Notes: generated by a model not told the origin, from the sequence alone. A stretch of DNA of 64,000 nt from Allobosea sp. WAO (GCF_001509835.1 NZ_JXTJ01000006.1:620001-684000); one strand, 5' to 3'; numbered from the stretch's first letter, positions 39,268 through 48,093 are shown. Translations and numbers: made by a program.

Positions 39268-40029
39268 ATGTATGCGACCCAACTCAGTCAAGACGGCAGC
39301 TTCCGGTTCATCCCGGCGGTTTTCCAGTATTCCGGCGGCGTCGTGGCCGAGCCGGGCTTCCAGATCGAGCGGGCGCGGCTGTCCGCGCCGGTTCCGCTGG
39401 AGCAGGGCCTTGCGGCGATCGAGGCCCATCTGAAGCGGATCGGCAGGCCGCTGACCGCGTTCTGCTCCTGTGAGCTGCGTTCGCCCGAGCCGTTCTCCGA
39501 GGCCGGCTTTGCGGCGCTGAACAAGGTCTATGCTTCGCGGCTCGAGCAGTGGGGGCTGCTCCAGGGCAAGATCAATCCGATCGCCCGGACGAATATCTGC
39601 CCGGAGCTCGGCAAGCCTGAGACCGTGTCGCTCCACGCCTTCAGCTACACCGTCGCCGATGCTTCGGCGCGCCCGAGCTTCATCGTCGCCGGCAGCGGCG
39701 AGGCCCCGGAAGGCGCTGCGAGCTATGCGGAAGGCACGATCCGGCTGGGCGATGTCTCCGACGAGGGCGTCCGCGCCAAGGCGGAATGGGTGATGGGCGA
39801 GATGGGGCGGCGGCTCGCCGGCCTCGGGCGCGACTGGCGCGATGCCACGACGGTGAACGTCTACACGGTCCAGAACATTCGCCCGCTCCTGGCGGACGTG
39901 CTGGCCCCGGTCACCGGGAACGGCGCCGATCTGGTCTGGCACTTCTCGCGGCCGCCGGTCGCCGTGCTCGACTACGAGATGGATGTGCGCGGCCTGTCGC
40001 GGGACGTGGTGATCGATACGCAAGCCTGA
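39268..40029 (+). CDS. RidA-like / putative deaminase-fold protein
   Basis: This is a 253-residue protein. Its C-terminal half has the RidA/YjgF-type fold pattern (AEGTIRLGDVSDEG, then RDWRDATTVNVYTVQNIRPLL), and the first half may hold a second, degenerate copy. RidA proteins hydrolyse reactive enamine/imine intermediates; relatives in aromatic pathways are 2-aminomuconate deaminases. GAGGAG lies nine bases before the ATG. It is followed by a Bug-type binding protein and divergent from a LysR regulator. I cannot tell whether it keeps activity: the conserved arginine of RidA is not obvious, so a non-enzymatic role is possible. Confidence 0.7.
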   Translation: MYATQLSQDGSFRFIPAVFQYSGGVVAEPGFQIERARLSAPVPLEQGLAAIEAHLKRIGRPLTAFCSCELRSPEPFSEAGFAALNKVYASRLEQWGLLQGKINPIARTNICPELGKPETVSLHAFSYTVADASARPSFIVAGSGEAPEGAASYAEGTIRLGDVSDEGVRAKAEWVMGEMGRRLAGLGRDWRDATTVNVYTVQNIRPLLADVLAPVTGNGADLVWHFSRPPVAVLDYEMDVRGLSRDVVIDTQA

Positions 40030-40198
40030 AGACCCGGTCCGGCCAGCTGCGTTGCCGGATCGGGAACGCATCGGCCGGAGCGGTTGCTGCGAGGGGGAGG
40101 CGACCGCGCCTTGCCATCGCAGGATCAAATGCCCCGCGCGACCGAAGGGGAGGTCGCAGGGGCGCATTTCCTGACGAGGCTCAGCCCGGAGAAAACCG

Positions 40199-41164
40199 AT
40201 GTTGCTTGATCGACGTGCGCTTCTTCTGGCGGGGCTGGCCCTGCCGACCATCGCCAGGGCGCAATCCGACTGGAAGCCGACGAAGCCGGTGCGGCTGATC
40301 CTGCCGTTCACGGCGGGTACCTCGATGGATCCGGTGGCGCGGCTGGCTCAGGAGGGGCTCAAGGACGCGCTCGGCCAGACCGTCGTCGTCGAGAACATCG
40401 CCGGTGCGGCCACCGTAATCGCAGGCGCCGAGACGCTGAAGTCTCCGCCGGACGGCCACACCATGCTGATGATCGCCAACAGCTTTGCGGCAAACATCAC
40501 CCTGCGGACGCGGACCGCCGACTGGCAACGCGCCTTCGCCCCCCTCGTTCAGGCGACCGTGGTGCCGCACGTGCTGACGGTGGCGCCATCGATGAAGGTC
40601 GATTGGCAAGGCTTCGCCAAGCGCCTGCGCGACGGCGGCACCCCGGTGACCTATGGCTCGCCGGGAATCGGGACCTCGCCGCATCTCGGCGCCGAGCATC
40701 TGCTGCGGCTCGCCGGCGGCAAGGCGGCCCATGTTCCCTATAACGGCACCTCGCAGCTCTTCGTCGACCTCTATGCCGGCCGAATCGACTTCGCGCTTAG
40801 CAATCTGCCTGACGTCGTCCAGCCTATCGCGGAAGGCAAGCTCACGGCGCTCGCCGTCACCGCCGACAAGCGCGTGCCCGAGCTTCCCGATGTCCCGACC
40901 TTCGCGGAGCTCGGCCTGCCCGATCTTCTCTCGGATAGCTGGTTCGGCATCGTCGTGCGCCGCGATACCCCTCCTGCGGCGCGCGCGGCGTTGGAGCGTG
41001 CCTGGCTCGCGACGCTTGCGAGGCCGGACGTCAAGGAGCGACTGCAGGCCCTGAGCTTCACCGTGCTGGCCCGGCCCGGGGCCGAATTCGAGGCCGTGAT
41101 CGACCGCTATGTCTCGACCTATGCGACGATCATCAAGGAGAACGGGATTACCGTTCAGCAGTAG
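40199..41164 (+). CDS. Bug-family (TctC-like) substrate-binding protein
   Basis: The 321-residue periplasmic binding protein has a signal peptide (LLDRRALLLAGLALPTIARAQSD) and the family motifs KPVRLILPFTAGTSMDPVARL, VENIAGAATVIAG and LPDVPTFAELGLPD. Such proteins present carboxylates to tripartite tricarboxylate transporters. No TctA/TctB membrane genes are in the window, so it is an orphan that may share a transporter or act as a sensor. GGAG precedes the ATG by eight bases. It probably forms an operon with the RidA-like gene 170 bp upstream and is under the divergent LysR regulator. Confidence 0.9.
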   Translation: MLLDRRALLLAGLALPTIARAQSDWKPTKPVRLILPFTAGTSMDPVARLAQEGLKDALGQTVVVENIAGAATVIAGAETLKSPPDGHTMLMIANSFAANITLRTRTADWQRAFAPLVQATVVPHVLTVAPSMKVDWQGFAKRLRDGGTPVTYGSPGIGTSPHLGAEHLLRLAGGKAAHVPYNGTSQLFVDLYAGRIDFALSNLPDVVQPIAEGKLTALAVTADKRVPELPDVPTFAELGLPDLLSDSWFGIVVRRDTPPAARAALERAWLATLARPDVKERLQALSFTVLARPGAEFEAVIDRYVSTYATIIKENGITVQQ

Positions 41165-41210
41165 GCAGCAGCGTCGAGGGCTGCATTCGGCAGAGGGGCG
41201 AGCCTAGCGC

Positions 41211-42038
41211 TCAGCGCCGGCGGGCCGGCTCGATCGCCGGCAATTCGTTGCCAGCCGGGCCGGCGGGCGCGACGGCTGCAGTGCGCTCGGTGCTGGCGGC
41301 GCGGCCGCGCAGGGAGAGCGCGACAGTCAGGCGCTCGGCGGCCTCCGGCGACATCGCGGCGAGCACATCCGACATCTTGCGCGGGTTCATCTGCTGCACC
41401 ACCGGGACGAGAACGTCGAGCGACAGCCGATCGAAGACGCGGGCAGCATCCTTCGGCTTCATCGTCTCGTACATGATCACCAGGTTCTTGATCGCCTGGC
41501 TCTCCTCGGTATCCTTCTTCTTCGGTCCCTCGACCTTTTCCTCGAGCACCTTGAGGTCGTCGACGCGGCCACCGAGCTTCTTCTCGGCGTTGTCGAGCAG
41601 CTTCTCGCGCATGTCGAGCTCGCGCATGCGCGCCTCGATCTCTTCGCGACGCTGGCCGAGACGCTCCAGCAAGGCGCGTTCCGCCGGCGAGATCGGCTGC
41701 GCCGTGCCGTTCATCACCCCGGCCTTGTTGTTCGGGTTGCCGGCCGCGGCCGCGTCGCGCTTGGCCTGCTCCTCCGGGGAGAGCTTGGGCGTCGGCGGAT
41801 CGATCGTGCCGGTGACCATCGGGTCGAGGAAAGTGTCCGGCGCATGGGCGCGGGCGATGATCTTGGCGAGGCCCCAGACCTCCTTCTCTGCCGGCGCCTG
41901 GGGCGCTTGCGCGAAAGGCGGGGCGCTGGCCGGAATATGACCGGGAGATGGCTCCGCCGTCCAGGCGAGCACCTTCAGCGCCAGGAGACCCATGGCGCCG
42001 AGGATGACCGCAGGGATGAGGCGGGGCGACTGGATCAC
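41211..42038 (-). CDS. motE: MotE-like flagellar motor assembly protein
   Basis: This is a 275-residue protein with an N-terminal membrane helix (LIPAVILGAMGLLALKVLAW), a central coiled coil (LLERLGQRREEIEARMRELDMREKL and on) and a C-terminal MgtE-N-like domain (KPKDAARVFDRLSLDVLVPVVQQMNPRKMSDVLAAMSPEAAERL). In Sinorhizobium, MotE is a periplasmic chaperone for MotC. FlbB-type proteins have the same architecture. The ATG overlaps the DUF6468 gene stop by four bases, so translation is coupled. It is the last gene of the fliL-fliM set. Confidence 0.85.
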   Translation of the reverse strand: MIQSPRLIPAVILGAMGLLALKVLAWTAEPSPGHIPASAPPFAQAPQAPAEKEVWGLAKIIARAHAPDTFLDPMVTGTIDPPTPKLSPEEQAKRDAAAAGNPNNKAGVMNGTAQPISPAERALLERLGQRREEIEARMRELDMREKLLDNAEKKLGGRVDDLKVLEEKVEGPKKKDTEESQAIKNLVIMYETMKPKDAARVFDRLSLDVLVPVVQQMNPRKMSDVLAAMSPEAAERLTVALSLRGRAASTERTAAVAPAGPAGNELPAIEPARRR

Positions 42039-42484
42039 GCAGCCTGGCCTTCGAGCCGGCGCGCGGCGCGGGCACGGATCGCGGCGGCGGCGTCAGCCGC
42101 GCTCGCCATACGCGAGACGGCGGGCTTCTCGACGGGAAGCGGCTCGGCCTTGGGCGCGACCAGGGTGGCGGCGCCGACGATCTGGCCGATGCGGTCCATC
42201 ACGCCCTGGCCGGCCTCGATCTGGGCGGCGAGGTCGGCGGCATAGCGCTCGGCCGTGCGCAGGCGCTCGGCAAGCGTGCGGTCGCAATCGCCGAGGGTCA
42301 GCTTCAGCCCGGCGATGGCGCGCTCGGCAGTGTCGGTGGCGGCGATCAGCGCGCCGATGGTCTGTCGCATCGAGCTTTCATCAGCCTTCAGGCGTTCGAT
42401 TCTCTTGGCGAGGACGTAGCAGGTGATGATCGTGGCGACGAGCAGGCAGGCGACCAGCGCGTCGGCAATCAGGGTCAGGGTCAT
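42035..42484 (-). CDS. DUF6468 protein in the fliL-fliM operon
   Basis: The 149-residue protein has one N-terminal membrane helix (MTLTLIADALVACLLVATII), then a helical, Ala-rich body with possible coiled coil (AERLRTAERYAADLAAQIEAGQ). The C-terminus, AADAAAAIRARAARRLEGQAA, is basic and helical. DUF6468 proteins recur in flagellar operons of Hyphomicrobiales between fliM and motE-like genes, and their exact role is not established. It lies 17 bp after fliM and overlaps motE by four bases. It could act with MotE in motor assembly, which is inferred from position. Confidence 0.83.
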   Translation of the reverse strand: MTLTLIADALVACLLVATIITCYVLAKRIERLKADESSMRQTIGALIAATDTAERAIAGLKLTLGDCDRTLAERLRTAERYAADLAAQIEAGQGVMDRIGQIVGAATLVAPKAEPLPVEKPAVSRMASAADAAAAIRARAARRLEGQAA

Positions 42485-42501
42485 GGCGACTGGCTCCCGC
42501 T

Positions 42502-43635
42502 TCAGGCTGTCGGGTTGAGATGGCTGGTGTCGAAGGCCGCCATCGTGGTCTTGGAGCGGCGCAGCGGGCTGACGACCTGGACGGCAATCTTGTCGTCGAC
42601 GCGGCCGATCCGGCCCTCGCTGACGATGAACTCGCCGCAGCGCAGCGAGGCGACCGATTCCGGACGGGCGTCGAACATCAGCGTGTCGCCGATCTCGAGC
42701 TTCATCACCCGCTTCAGCGGCATGGTGCATTCGTGCAGCACGCATTTGACCGCGACGTCCGCCTGCCAGACCTCGGTGGCGAGATGGTTTTCCCAGATCG
42801 GGTCGCGGCCGAGCTTCTCACCCATGAAGCTCTCGAGGAGCAGCTCACGGATCGGCTCGATGGTGGCGTAGGGCAGGAGCACGTGCAGCGAACCGCCGCG
42901 CCCTTCCATGTCGAAGCGCAGCTCGACCCGGATCGCGGCGTTGGCCGGACGCGAGATCGAGACGAAGCGCGGGTTCGATTCGATCCGGTCGACCTTGAAG
43001 GTCACCGGCGAGAGCGGGCGGAAGGCAGCCTCGGCATCGCCCAGGACGACAGCGATCACGCGCCGCAGCAGGCTCATCTCGATCGAGGTGAAGGGCCGGC
43101 CGTCGACGCGCGCCGCCGCCTGGCCGCGCTTGCCGCCGAGCATGGTGTCGAGCACGGAATAGGTCAGGGCGGATTCGATGGTGACGAGGCCGAAATTGTC
43201 CCATTCCTCGGCCTTGAAGACAGCGAGCATCGCCGGCAGCGAGATCGAGTTCATATAGTCGCCGAAGCGTACCGAGCGGATACCCTCCAGCGTGACCTCG
43301 ACATTGTCGCTGAACAGGTTGCGCAGGCTGGTGGAGAGCAGGCGGACGAGACGCTCGAAGATGATCTCGAGCATCGGCAGGCGTTCATAGGTGACCGAAC
43401 CGGAATCGACGATCGCCTGGATGCCGTTGCGGCCACCCTTGCCGTCCTCGCCGGCGGAGAAACCGAGCATCGTATCGATCTCGTCCTGAGACATCAGGCG
43501 GTCGATATGGGCTTCCGGTTCGCTCTCGTCGGGAGCGATGTCGGGCATGGCCGCCCATTCCGCGGCCATGCCTTCAGGCGTCAGCGGAAGGTTTTCCTTG
43601 GCGGGGTTGTCGAGGTCGAGATCGTCGGAGGCCAT
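42502..43635 (-). CDS. fliM: Flagellar motor switch protein FliM
   Basis: This is a 377-residue C-ring protein. The N-terminal part holds the conserved MSQDEIDTMLGF segment (about residues 49-60), related to the CheY-binding/FliM start in other species but here preceded by 48 acidic residues. The middle domain has the NLFSDNVEVTLEGI and LSLMLR-type pattern. The C-terminal SpoA-like domain has RVMKLEIGDTLMFD. It binds FliG and CheY-P to switch rotation. The preceding gene is fliL, about 40 bp away on the same strand. Confidence 0.95.
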   Translation of the reverse strand: MASDDLDLDNPAKENLPLTPEGMAAEWAAMPDIAPDESEPEAHIDRLMSQDEIDTMLGFSAGEDGKGGRNGIQAIVDSGSVTYERLPMLEIIFERLVRLLSTSLRNLFSDNVEVTLEGIRSVRFGDYMNSISLPAMLAVFKAEEWDNFGLVTIESALTYSVLDTMLGGKRGQAAARVDGRPFTSIEMSLLRRVIAVVLGDAEAAFRPLSPVTFKVDRIESNPRFVSISRPANAAIRVELRFDMEGRGGSLHVLLPYATIEPIRELLLESFMGEKLGRDPIWENHLATEVWQADVAVKCVLHECTMPLKRVMKLEIGDTLMFDARPESVASLRCGEFIVSEGRIGRVDDKIAVQVVSPLRRSKTTMAAFDTSHLNPTA

Positions 43636-43675
43636 GTACGAGGTCGCTTTGCAGAGTGCTTGCGCGAGGGGCGGG

Positions 43676-44188
43676 CTACTGGACCAGCAGTTCCTTGAAG
43701 AGCACGGCGTCGATCTTGGCCGGGTGGACCGTGACGTTGACGCGCCGCAGCAGCTCTTCCTTGAGGCGGTACATGCCGGCCGAGCCTTCGAGATCGGAGG
43801 GCCGGAGCTCGCGCATGAAGACCTGGAAGGCGTCCTCGACCCGCGGCAGCAGCGGCTTGATCTGCTCGGCGGCCTTGGCGTCGGCGATTTCGAGCACGAC
43901 CTTGATCTTGACGATGGGCTGGCGGTCCTGCTGGCCGCCGGCCGAGATGCCGATCATCATGTCCTTCATATCGACGAAGGCGACGGGCTTCTTGGCGGCT
44001 GCCGCGGCTTCGGCTGCCGCGATCTGCTCTGCCGAAGGCTTCTTCAGGAAGAAGAACCAGCCGCCGCCGCCGAGCGCCAGCAGCGCGACGGCGCCGACGA
44101 TCATGAAGAGCTTCTTCTTGCCGGGCTTCGGCGCGCCTTCGGCTCCGGCCTCGCCTTGCTCTTCGCCCTTCTTCGGCTTCTTCGACAT
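43676..44188 (-). CDS. fliL: Flagellar basal-body-associated protein FliL
   Basis: The 170-residue protein has a charged cytoplasmic lead (KKPKKGEEQGEAGAEGAPKPGKKK), one membrane helix (LFMIVGAVALLALGGGGWFFF) and a periplasmic domain ending LRRVNVTVHPAKIDAVLFKELLVQ. FliL surrounds the stator to keep the motor active under load. It heads the minus-strand set fliL-fliM-DUF6468-motE. A CtrA-like box lies 71 bases upstream, shared with flgF. Confidence 0.95.
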   Translation of the reverse strand: MSKKPKKGEEQGEAGAEGAPKPGKKKLFMIVGAVALLALGGGGWFFFLKKPSAEQIAAAEAAAAAKKPVAFVDMKDMMIGISAGGQQDRQPIVKIKVVLEIADAKAAEQIKPLLPRVEDAFQVFMRELRPSDLEGSAGMYRLKEELLRRVNVTVHPAKIDAVLFKELLVQ

Positions 44189-44258
44189 TGCGGCCCGCCT
44201 GCTTGGAAGGTGGCGCGCGCAGCGGCCGATCCCTTCCCAGCAACCTGACGAATTACGG

Positions 44259-44273
44259 TTAATACCTCGTTAA
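44259..44273. promoter_or_regulatory. CtrA-like binding site between fliL and flgF
   Basis: TTAA-TACCTCG-TTAA is an exact TTAA-N7-TTAA match in the 290-base gap between the divergent fliL and flgF operons. The rest of this gap holds no gene and no second clear site. Confidence 0.7.
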
Positions 44274-44478
44274 GACAGGCAAAATCTGCCGGGTCGTTTC
44301 TGCCGCGCAGGCCGTTTCATGCCGCCGCGCGGCGCGTCGCCGCTATCCTATTACTCAAATTATATCAATGACTTGATCGCGGTTAACTATGTTGGCACGG
44401 CGGTTGCTGACCTCTTGGCTGCGATTGCCGCGCTGGGGAGCGTCGAGGCGATCGCGGGAAAGATCGGGAGCAGGGGCC

Positions 44479-45222
44479 GTGGAAAACGCGCTTCTCGTCG
44501 GCCTGTCGCGCCAGATGGCTCTGGCGCGGGAGCTCGATGTCATCGCCAACAACGTGGCGAATGTCGGAACGAACGGCTTCAAGGTCCGTTCGGCGCGCTT
44601 TGCCGAGTTCATCTCGCCCGGCGCCCGCGCGGACACCTTTCCGTCGTCGGATCGCCGCCTCTCCTATGTGATCGACCGCGGCTCGCCGATCGACCTCTCC
44701 ACCGGCGCGCTCGAGCGCACCGGCAACCCGCTCGACATCGCGCTCCAGGCCGACAACTACCTCGTCGTCCAGACGCCGCAGGGCGAGCGCTACACCCGCG
44801 CCGGCTCGCTCGACATCAACGCCCGCGGCCAGCTCGTCACCCAGTCCGGCCAGCCGGTGCTCGGCGATGGCGGCCCGATCGTCTTCGGCGAGAGCGAGAG
44901 CAATCCGCGCATCGCCGCCGACGGCACCGTCTCCTCCGACCAAGGCCAGCGCGGCAAGATCCGCCAGGTGCGTTTCGACAATCCCCGCGCGCTGCAGAGC
45001 GAGGGCGACAACGTCTTCTCCTCGACCGCCGCGGCGCAGCCGGCCGGGCCGCTCGCCCGCCTCGAGACGGGGGCGTTCGAGCGCTCCAACGTCAAGGCGG
45101 TCGCCGAGATGACCCGCCTGGTCGAGGTCCAGCGCGCCTATCAGAACATGTCGGCCCTGCTCGCCAAGACCGATGAACTGCGTGGCAAGGCGATCTCGCG
45201 CCTCGCCGACCAGCAAGCCTGA
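44479..45222 (+). CDS. flgF: Flagellar rod protein FlgF
   Basis: The 247-residue protein belongs to the axial rod/hook family. The N-terminal motif ALARELDVIANNVANVGTNGFK and the C-terminal VKAVAEMTRLVEVQRAYQNMSALLAK are diagnostic, with SGQPVLGDGGPI in between. It builds the rod next to FlgG. The GTG at 44479 is chosen because GGAG lies eight bases upstream and the family N-terminus (VENALLVGLSRQMA) begins there. The frame is open a further 30 codons upstream without similarity. It leads the plus-strand set flgF-flgG-flgA-flgH. Confidence 0.95.
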   Translation: MENALLVGLSRQMALARELDVIANNVANVGTNGFKVRSARFAEFISPGARADTFPSSDRRLSYVIDRGSPIDLSTGALERTGNPLDIALQADNYLVVQTPQGERYTRAGSLDINARGQLVTQSGQPVLGDGGPIVFGESESNPRIAADGTVSSDQGQRGKIRQVRFDNPRALQSEGDNVFSSTAAAQPAGPLARLETGAFERSNVKAVAEMTRLVEVQRAYQNMSALLAKTDELRGKAISRLADQQA

Positions 45223-45242
45223 CGCGGAACGGAGACAAGCCC

Positions 45243-46031
45243 ATGCGCGCCCTTCACACCGCCGCCACCGGCATGATGGCCCAGGAACTCAACGTCCAGG
45301 TCATCTCCAACAACATCGCAAACGTGCGCACCACCGGCTACAAGCGCCAGCGCGTGCACTTCCAGGACCTGCTCTACGAGCACCACCGCCGCGCCGGCTC
45401 GGCGACCTCCGAGCAGAACACCATGGTTCCCGCCGGCATCTCGATCGGCTCGGGTGTCAAGACGGTCTCGACCGGCCGGGTGATGACCCAGGGCAACATG
45501 ACGCCGACCGAGAAGCAGTACGACGTCGCGATCCGCGGCGAGGGCTTCTTCCGCATCCGCATGCCGGACGGCCGCACCGCCTATTCGCGCGACGGCTCGT
45601 TCGATCTCGATGCGCAGGGCCAGCTCGTCACCCGCGACGGCTATCAGGTCGAGCCGGGCATCACCATTCCGAACAACGCGACCAGCGTCAGCATCAACGC
45701 CCAGGGCACCGTCGAGGCGACCATGCCCGGCCAGACGGCGCCGCAGCAGCTCGGCCAGCTCCAGCTCGCCCGCTTCGTCAACAAGGTCGGCCTGGAATCG
45801 CTGGGCGACAACCTGTTCATCGAGACCGCCGGTTCCGGTCCGGCGATCGACGGCGTCGGCGGTGGCGAAGGCTTCGGCACGCTGCAGCAGAACTATCTCG
45901 AGGAAGGCAACGTCCAGGCGGTAACCGAGCTCTCCTCGCTGATCGCGGCGCAGCGCGCCTACGAAATGAACTCCAAGATTATCTCGGCGGCGGACCAGAT
46001 GATGCAGTCCACCACCCAGATCATCCGCTAG
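45243..46031 (+). CDS. flgG: Flagellar distal rod protein FlgG
   Basis: The 262-residue distal rod protein begins MRALHTAATGMMAQELNVQV and has SNNIANVRTTGYKRQRVHFQDLLYE, typical of FlgG. The middle (AIRGEGFFRIRMPDG) and C-terminal (EGNVQAVTELSSLIAAQRAYEMNSKIISAADQMM) signatures also match. It is 20 bp after flgF and 17 bp before flgA. The length equals that of E. coli FlgG, near 260 residues. Confidence 0.98.
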   Translation: MRALHTAATGMMAQELNVQVISNNIANVRTTGYKRQRVHFQDLLYEHHRRAGSATSEQNTMVPAGISIGSGVKTVSTGRVMTQGNMTPTEKQYDVAIRGEGFFRIRMPDGRTAYSRDGSFDLDAQGQLVTRDGYQVEPGITIPNNATSVSINAQGTVEATMPGQTAPQQLGQLQLARFVNKVGLESLGDNLFIETAGSGPAIDGVGGGEGFGTLQQNYLEEGNVQAVTELSSLIAAQRAYEMNSKIISAADQMMQSTTQIIR

Positions 46032-46048
46032 CGCGAGGGATTGCCGCC

Positions 46049-47092
46049 ATGATGCGCTCCATTCTCCTTCTTGCGGCCGTCGGCTTCGGCGTCGAACTTG
46101 CGAACGCCGAGCCCGCCGCGCAGGGCTCTGCCGCCCAGGCCGCCGCGCCCGCCGCCGCTCCGCAGGCCGTGGCCGGCAAGCTGCGCCTGCGGCCCGACCT
46201 GACGCTCAGCCGCGATATCGTCAGCTTCGGCGACCTGATCGCCGGCCTGTCGCCGCAGGATGGTGCGCTGCCGGCCTTCCGCGCTCCGGCGCTCGGCGAG
46301 ACCGGCACGATCCAGGTCGCCCGCATTCTCGAGGCGGCCCTCAAGAACGGCATTCTGCGCGAGGCGCTCGACCTCGACAGCCAGGGCCTGGCCCAGGTCG
46401 TGGTGACGCGCGCGGCGCGGCGGATCACCGGGCAGGACATCGAGTCGGCGGTGAAGACAGCTCTGCTCGAGCGCTTCGGCTTCGATGCGCGCGCCTTCGC
46501 GCTGGTCTTCGACGGCGGTGCGCCGTCGGTCGCGGTCGAGCCCGAGCTATCCGGCGAGATGGTGGCGCTCGAACTGACCTATGATGCCCGCGCCAGGCGG
46601 GTGATCGGGCGGCTCGCCGTACCCGGGAGCGCCGCGACGCGGCTGAAGCCGGTCAGGGTCTCCGGGCTCCTGGTCGAGACCGTGGACGTGGTGGTGCCGA
46701 TGCGTCCGATCGCCCGCGGCGAGACGCTCACGGCCGGCGACGTCATGGTCGAGCGGCGCCCGCGGGATGCCGGCACGAACGACCAGATCAGCGAGATGCG
46801 GGCGGCGATCGGCAAGGTCGCCAAACGCTCGCTGCTCGCCGGCGTCGTGCTGCGCGGCGGTGACGTCCAGCGCGAGGAGATCGTCGGCCGCGGCGAGATG
46901 GTGACGCTGGTCTACGAGGCGGGCGGCGTGCTGATCAGCATGCGCGGCCGGGCTAACGAGGCCGGCGCGATGGGCGACGTGATCTCCGTCACCAACCCCA
47001 ATTCGAAGCGGGTGCTGCAGGGGACCGTCAGTGGGCCCGGCCGCATCAATGTCAGCCCTCCCGGCGGCGGCCATGTCGCCGCGGCGCGCTGA
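46049..47092 (+). CDS. flgA: Flagellar P-ring chaperone FlgA
   Basis: The 347-residue periplasmic protein has a signal peptide (MRSILLLAAVGFGVELANAEP) and an SAF-type C-terminal domain (ARGETLTAGDVMVERRPRDAG, LRGGDVQREEIVGRGEMVTLVYEAG, GDVISVTNPNSKRVLQGTV). It chaperones assembly of the P ring from FlgI. It is longer than enteric FlgA, mainly in the N-terminal 130 residues. The ATG at 46049 has GAGGGA eight bases upstream, and a second ATG three bases later is equally usable. No flgI is present in the window. Confidence 0.93.
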   Translation: MMRSILLLAAVGFGVELANAEPAAQGSAAQAAAPAAAPQAVAGKLRLRPDLTLSRDIVSFGDLIAGLSPQDGALPAFRAPALGETGTIQVARILEAALKNGILREALDLDSQGLAQVVVTRAARRITGQDIESAVKTALLERFGFDARAFALVFDGGAPSVAVEPELSGEMVALELTYDARARRVIGRLAVPGSAATRLKPVRVSGLLVETVDVVVPMRPIARGETLTAGDVMVERRPRDAGTNDQISEMRAAIGKVAKRSLLAGVVLRGGDVQREEIVGRGEMVTLVYEAGGVLISMRGRANEAGAMGDVISVTNPNSKRVLQGTVSGPGRINVSPPGGGHVAAAR

Positions 47093-47122
47093 ACCCTGAA
47101 TTTCAAAGTGCGGATCAAGATC

Positions 47123-47875
47123 ATGACCCGGAACAACCCGATCGCTCTCCCTGCCGTCCTTGGCCTCGGCCTGCTGCTCGGCGCCTGCGGCGCCGCCGAC
47201 AGGCTCGCCAATGTTGGCCAGGCGCCCGCGCTCTCGCCGATCGAGGACCCGACGGCGAGCAAGGGCTATAAGCCGGTGCAGATGCCGATGCCGGCGATGG
47301 AGCACGCCTCCTATGCGCCGAACTCGCTGTGGCGGACCGGCTCGCGCGCCTTCTTCAAGGACCAGCGCGCCCGGCAGGTCGGCGACCTCGTCACCGTCAA
47401 GGTCAAGGTCACCGACCGGGCCCAGCTCGACAACACCACCAAGCGCAGCCGGAAGAACGGCGAGGATTTCGGCGCCGCCCGGATCATGGGGTTCGAGAAC
47501 AAGCTCGACAAGTTCCTGCCCAACGGCTCCAGCGCCGGTGAACTCCTCAAGCTCGACTCCGAAGGCTCCAGCGAGGGCTCGGGCTCGGTGCGCCGGGCCG
47601 AGCAGCTCGCCACCAATGTCGCCGCCGTCGTCACGCAGACGCTGCCGAACGGCAATCTCGTGGTCGAGGGCAAGCAGGAGATCCGGGTCAATTTCGAGGT
47701 GCGCGAGCTGATCGTCGCCGGCGTGATCCGGCCGGAGGACATCGAATCCGACAACACCATCGAGTCGGCCAAGATCGCCCAGGCCCGCATCGCCTATGGC
47801 GGCCGCGGCCAGATCACCGATGTGCAGCAGCCGCGCTACGGCCAGCAGGTGATGGATATCCTGCTGCCGTTCTGA
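47123..47875 (+). CDS. flgH: Flagellar L-ring lipoprotein FlgH
   Basis: The 250-residue outer-membrane lipoprotein has the lipobox LLLGAC, cysteine at about residue 22. The family body is NSLWRTGSRAFFKDQRARQVGDLVTVKVKVTDRAQ, then TNVAAVVTQTLPNGNLVVEGKQEIRVNFE and SAKIAQARIAYGGRGQI. It forms the L ring through which the rod passes. A GTG at 47108 in frame is an alternative start; GGA eight bases before the ATG at 47123 favours the latter. It ends the flgF-flgG-flgA-flgH set, and a terminator lies about 190 bp downstream. Confidence 0.95.
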   Translation: MTRNNPIALPAVLGLGLLLGACGAADRLANVGQAPALSPIEDPTASKGYKPVQMPMPAMEHASYAPNSLWRTGSRAFFKDQRARQVGDLVTVKVKVTDRAQLDNTTKRSRKNGEDFGAARIMGFENKLDKFLPNGSSAGELLKLDSEGSSEGSGSVRRAEQLATNVAAVVTQTLPNGNLVVEGKQEIRVNFEVRELIVAGVIRPEDIESDNTIESAKIAQARIAYGGRGQITDVQQPRYGQQVMDILLPF

Positions 47876-48064
47876 GGACCTCTCCCGGACAAGTGGAAAC
47901 CGGCTCTCCGAGACGGGATAAGCGAAAAGCACAACCATCCGAGTTCCCGGCGCGACGGCGACGCTCCCCACGTCCACGCCCCGCGCCGGCCGGCGGTCTC
48001 TCCCGAGCCGCCGATCCTCCCGGCCGCCCGCCACGCTCCCCAAGCTATCCGGCTGGCGGCCAGA

Positions 48065-48093
48065 AGCCCCGCGCCCTCCCGCGCGGGGCTTTT
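48065..48093 (+). terminator. Rho-independent terminator downstream of flgH
   Basis: Perfect ten-base stem AGCCCCGCGC / GCGCGGGGCT with loop CCTCCC, followed by TTT. It closes the flgF-flgH unit and separates it from the DMT exporter gene. Confidence 0.85.

Noticed and set aside
39118..40311. Upstream extension of the LysR frame to about 700 codons
   Set aside because: The extension is antisense to the RidA-like gene. The helix-turn-helix starts correctly at 39117 and an operator lies in between.
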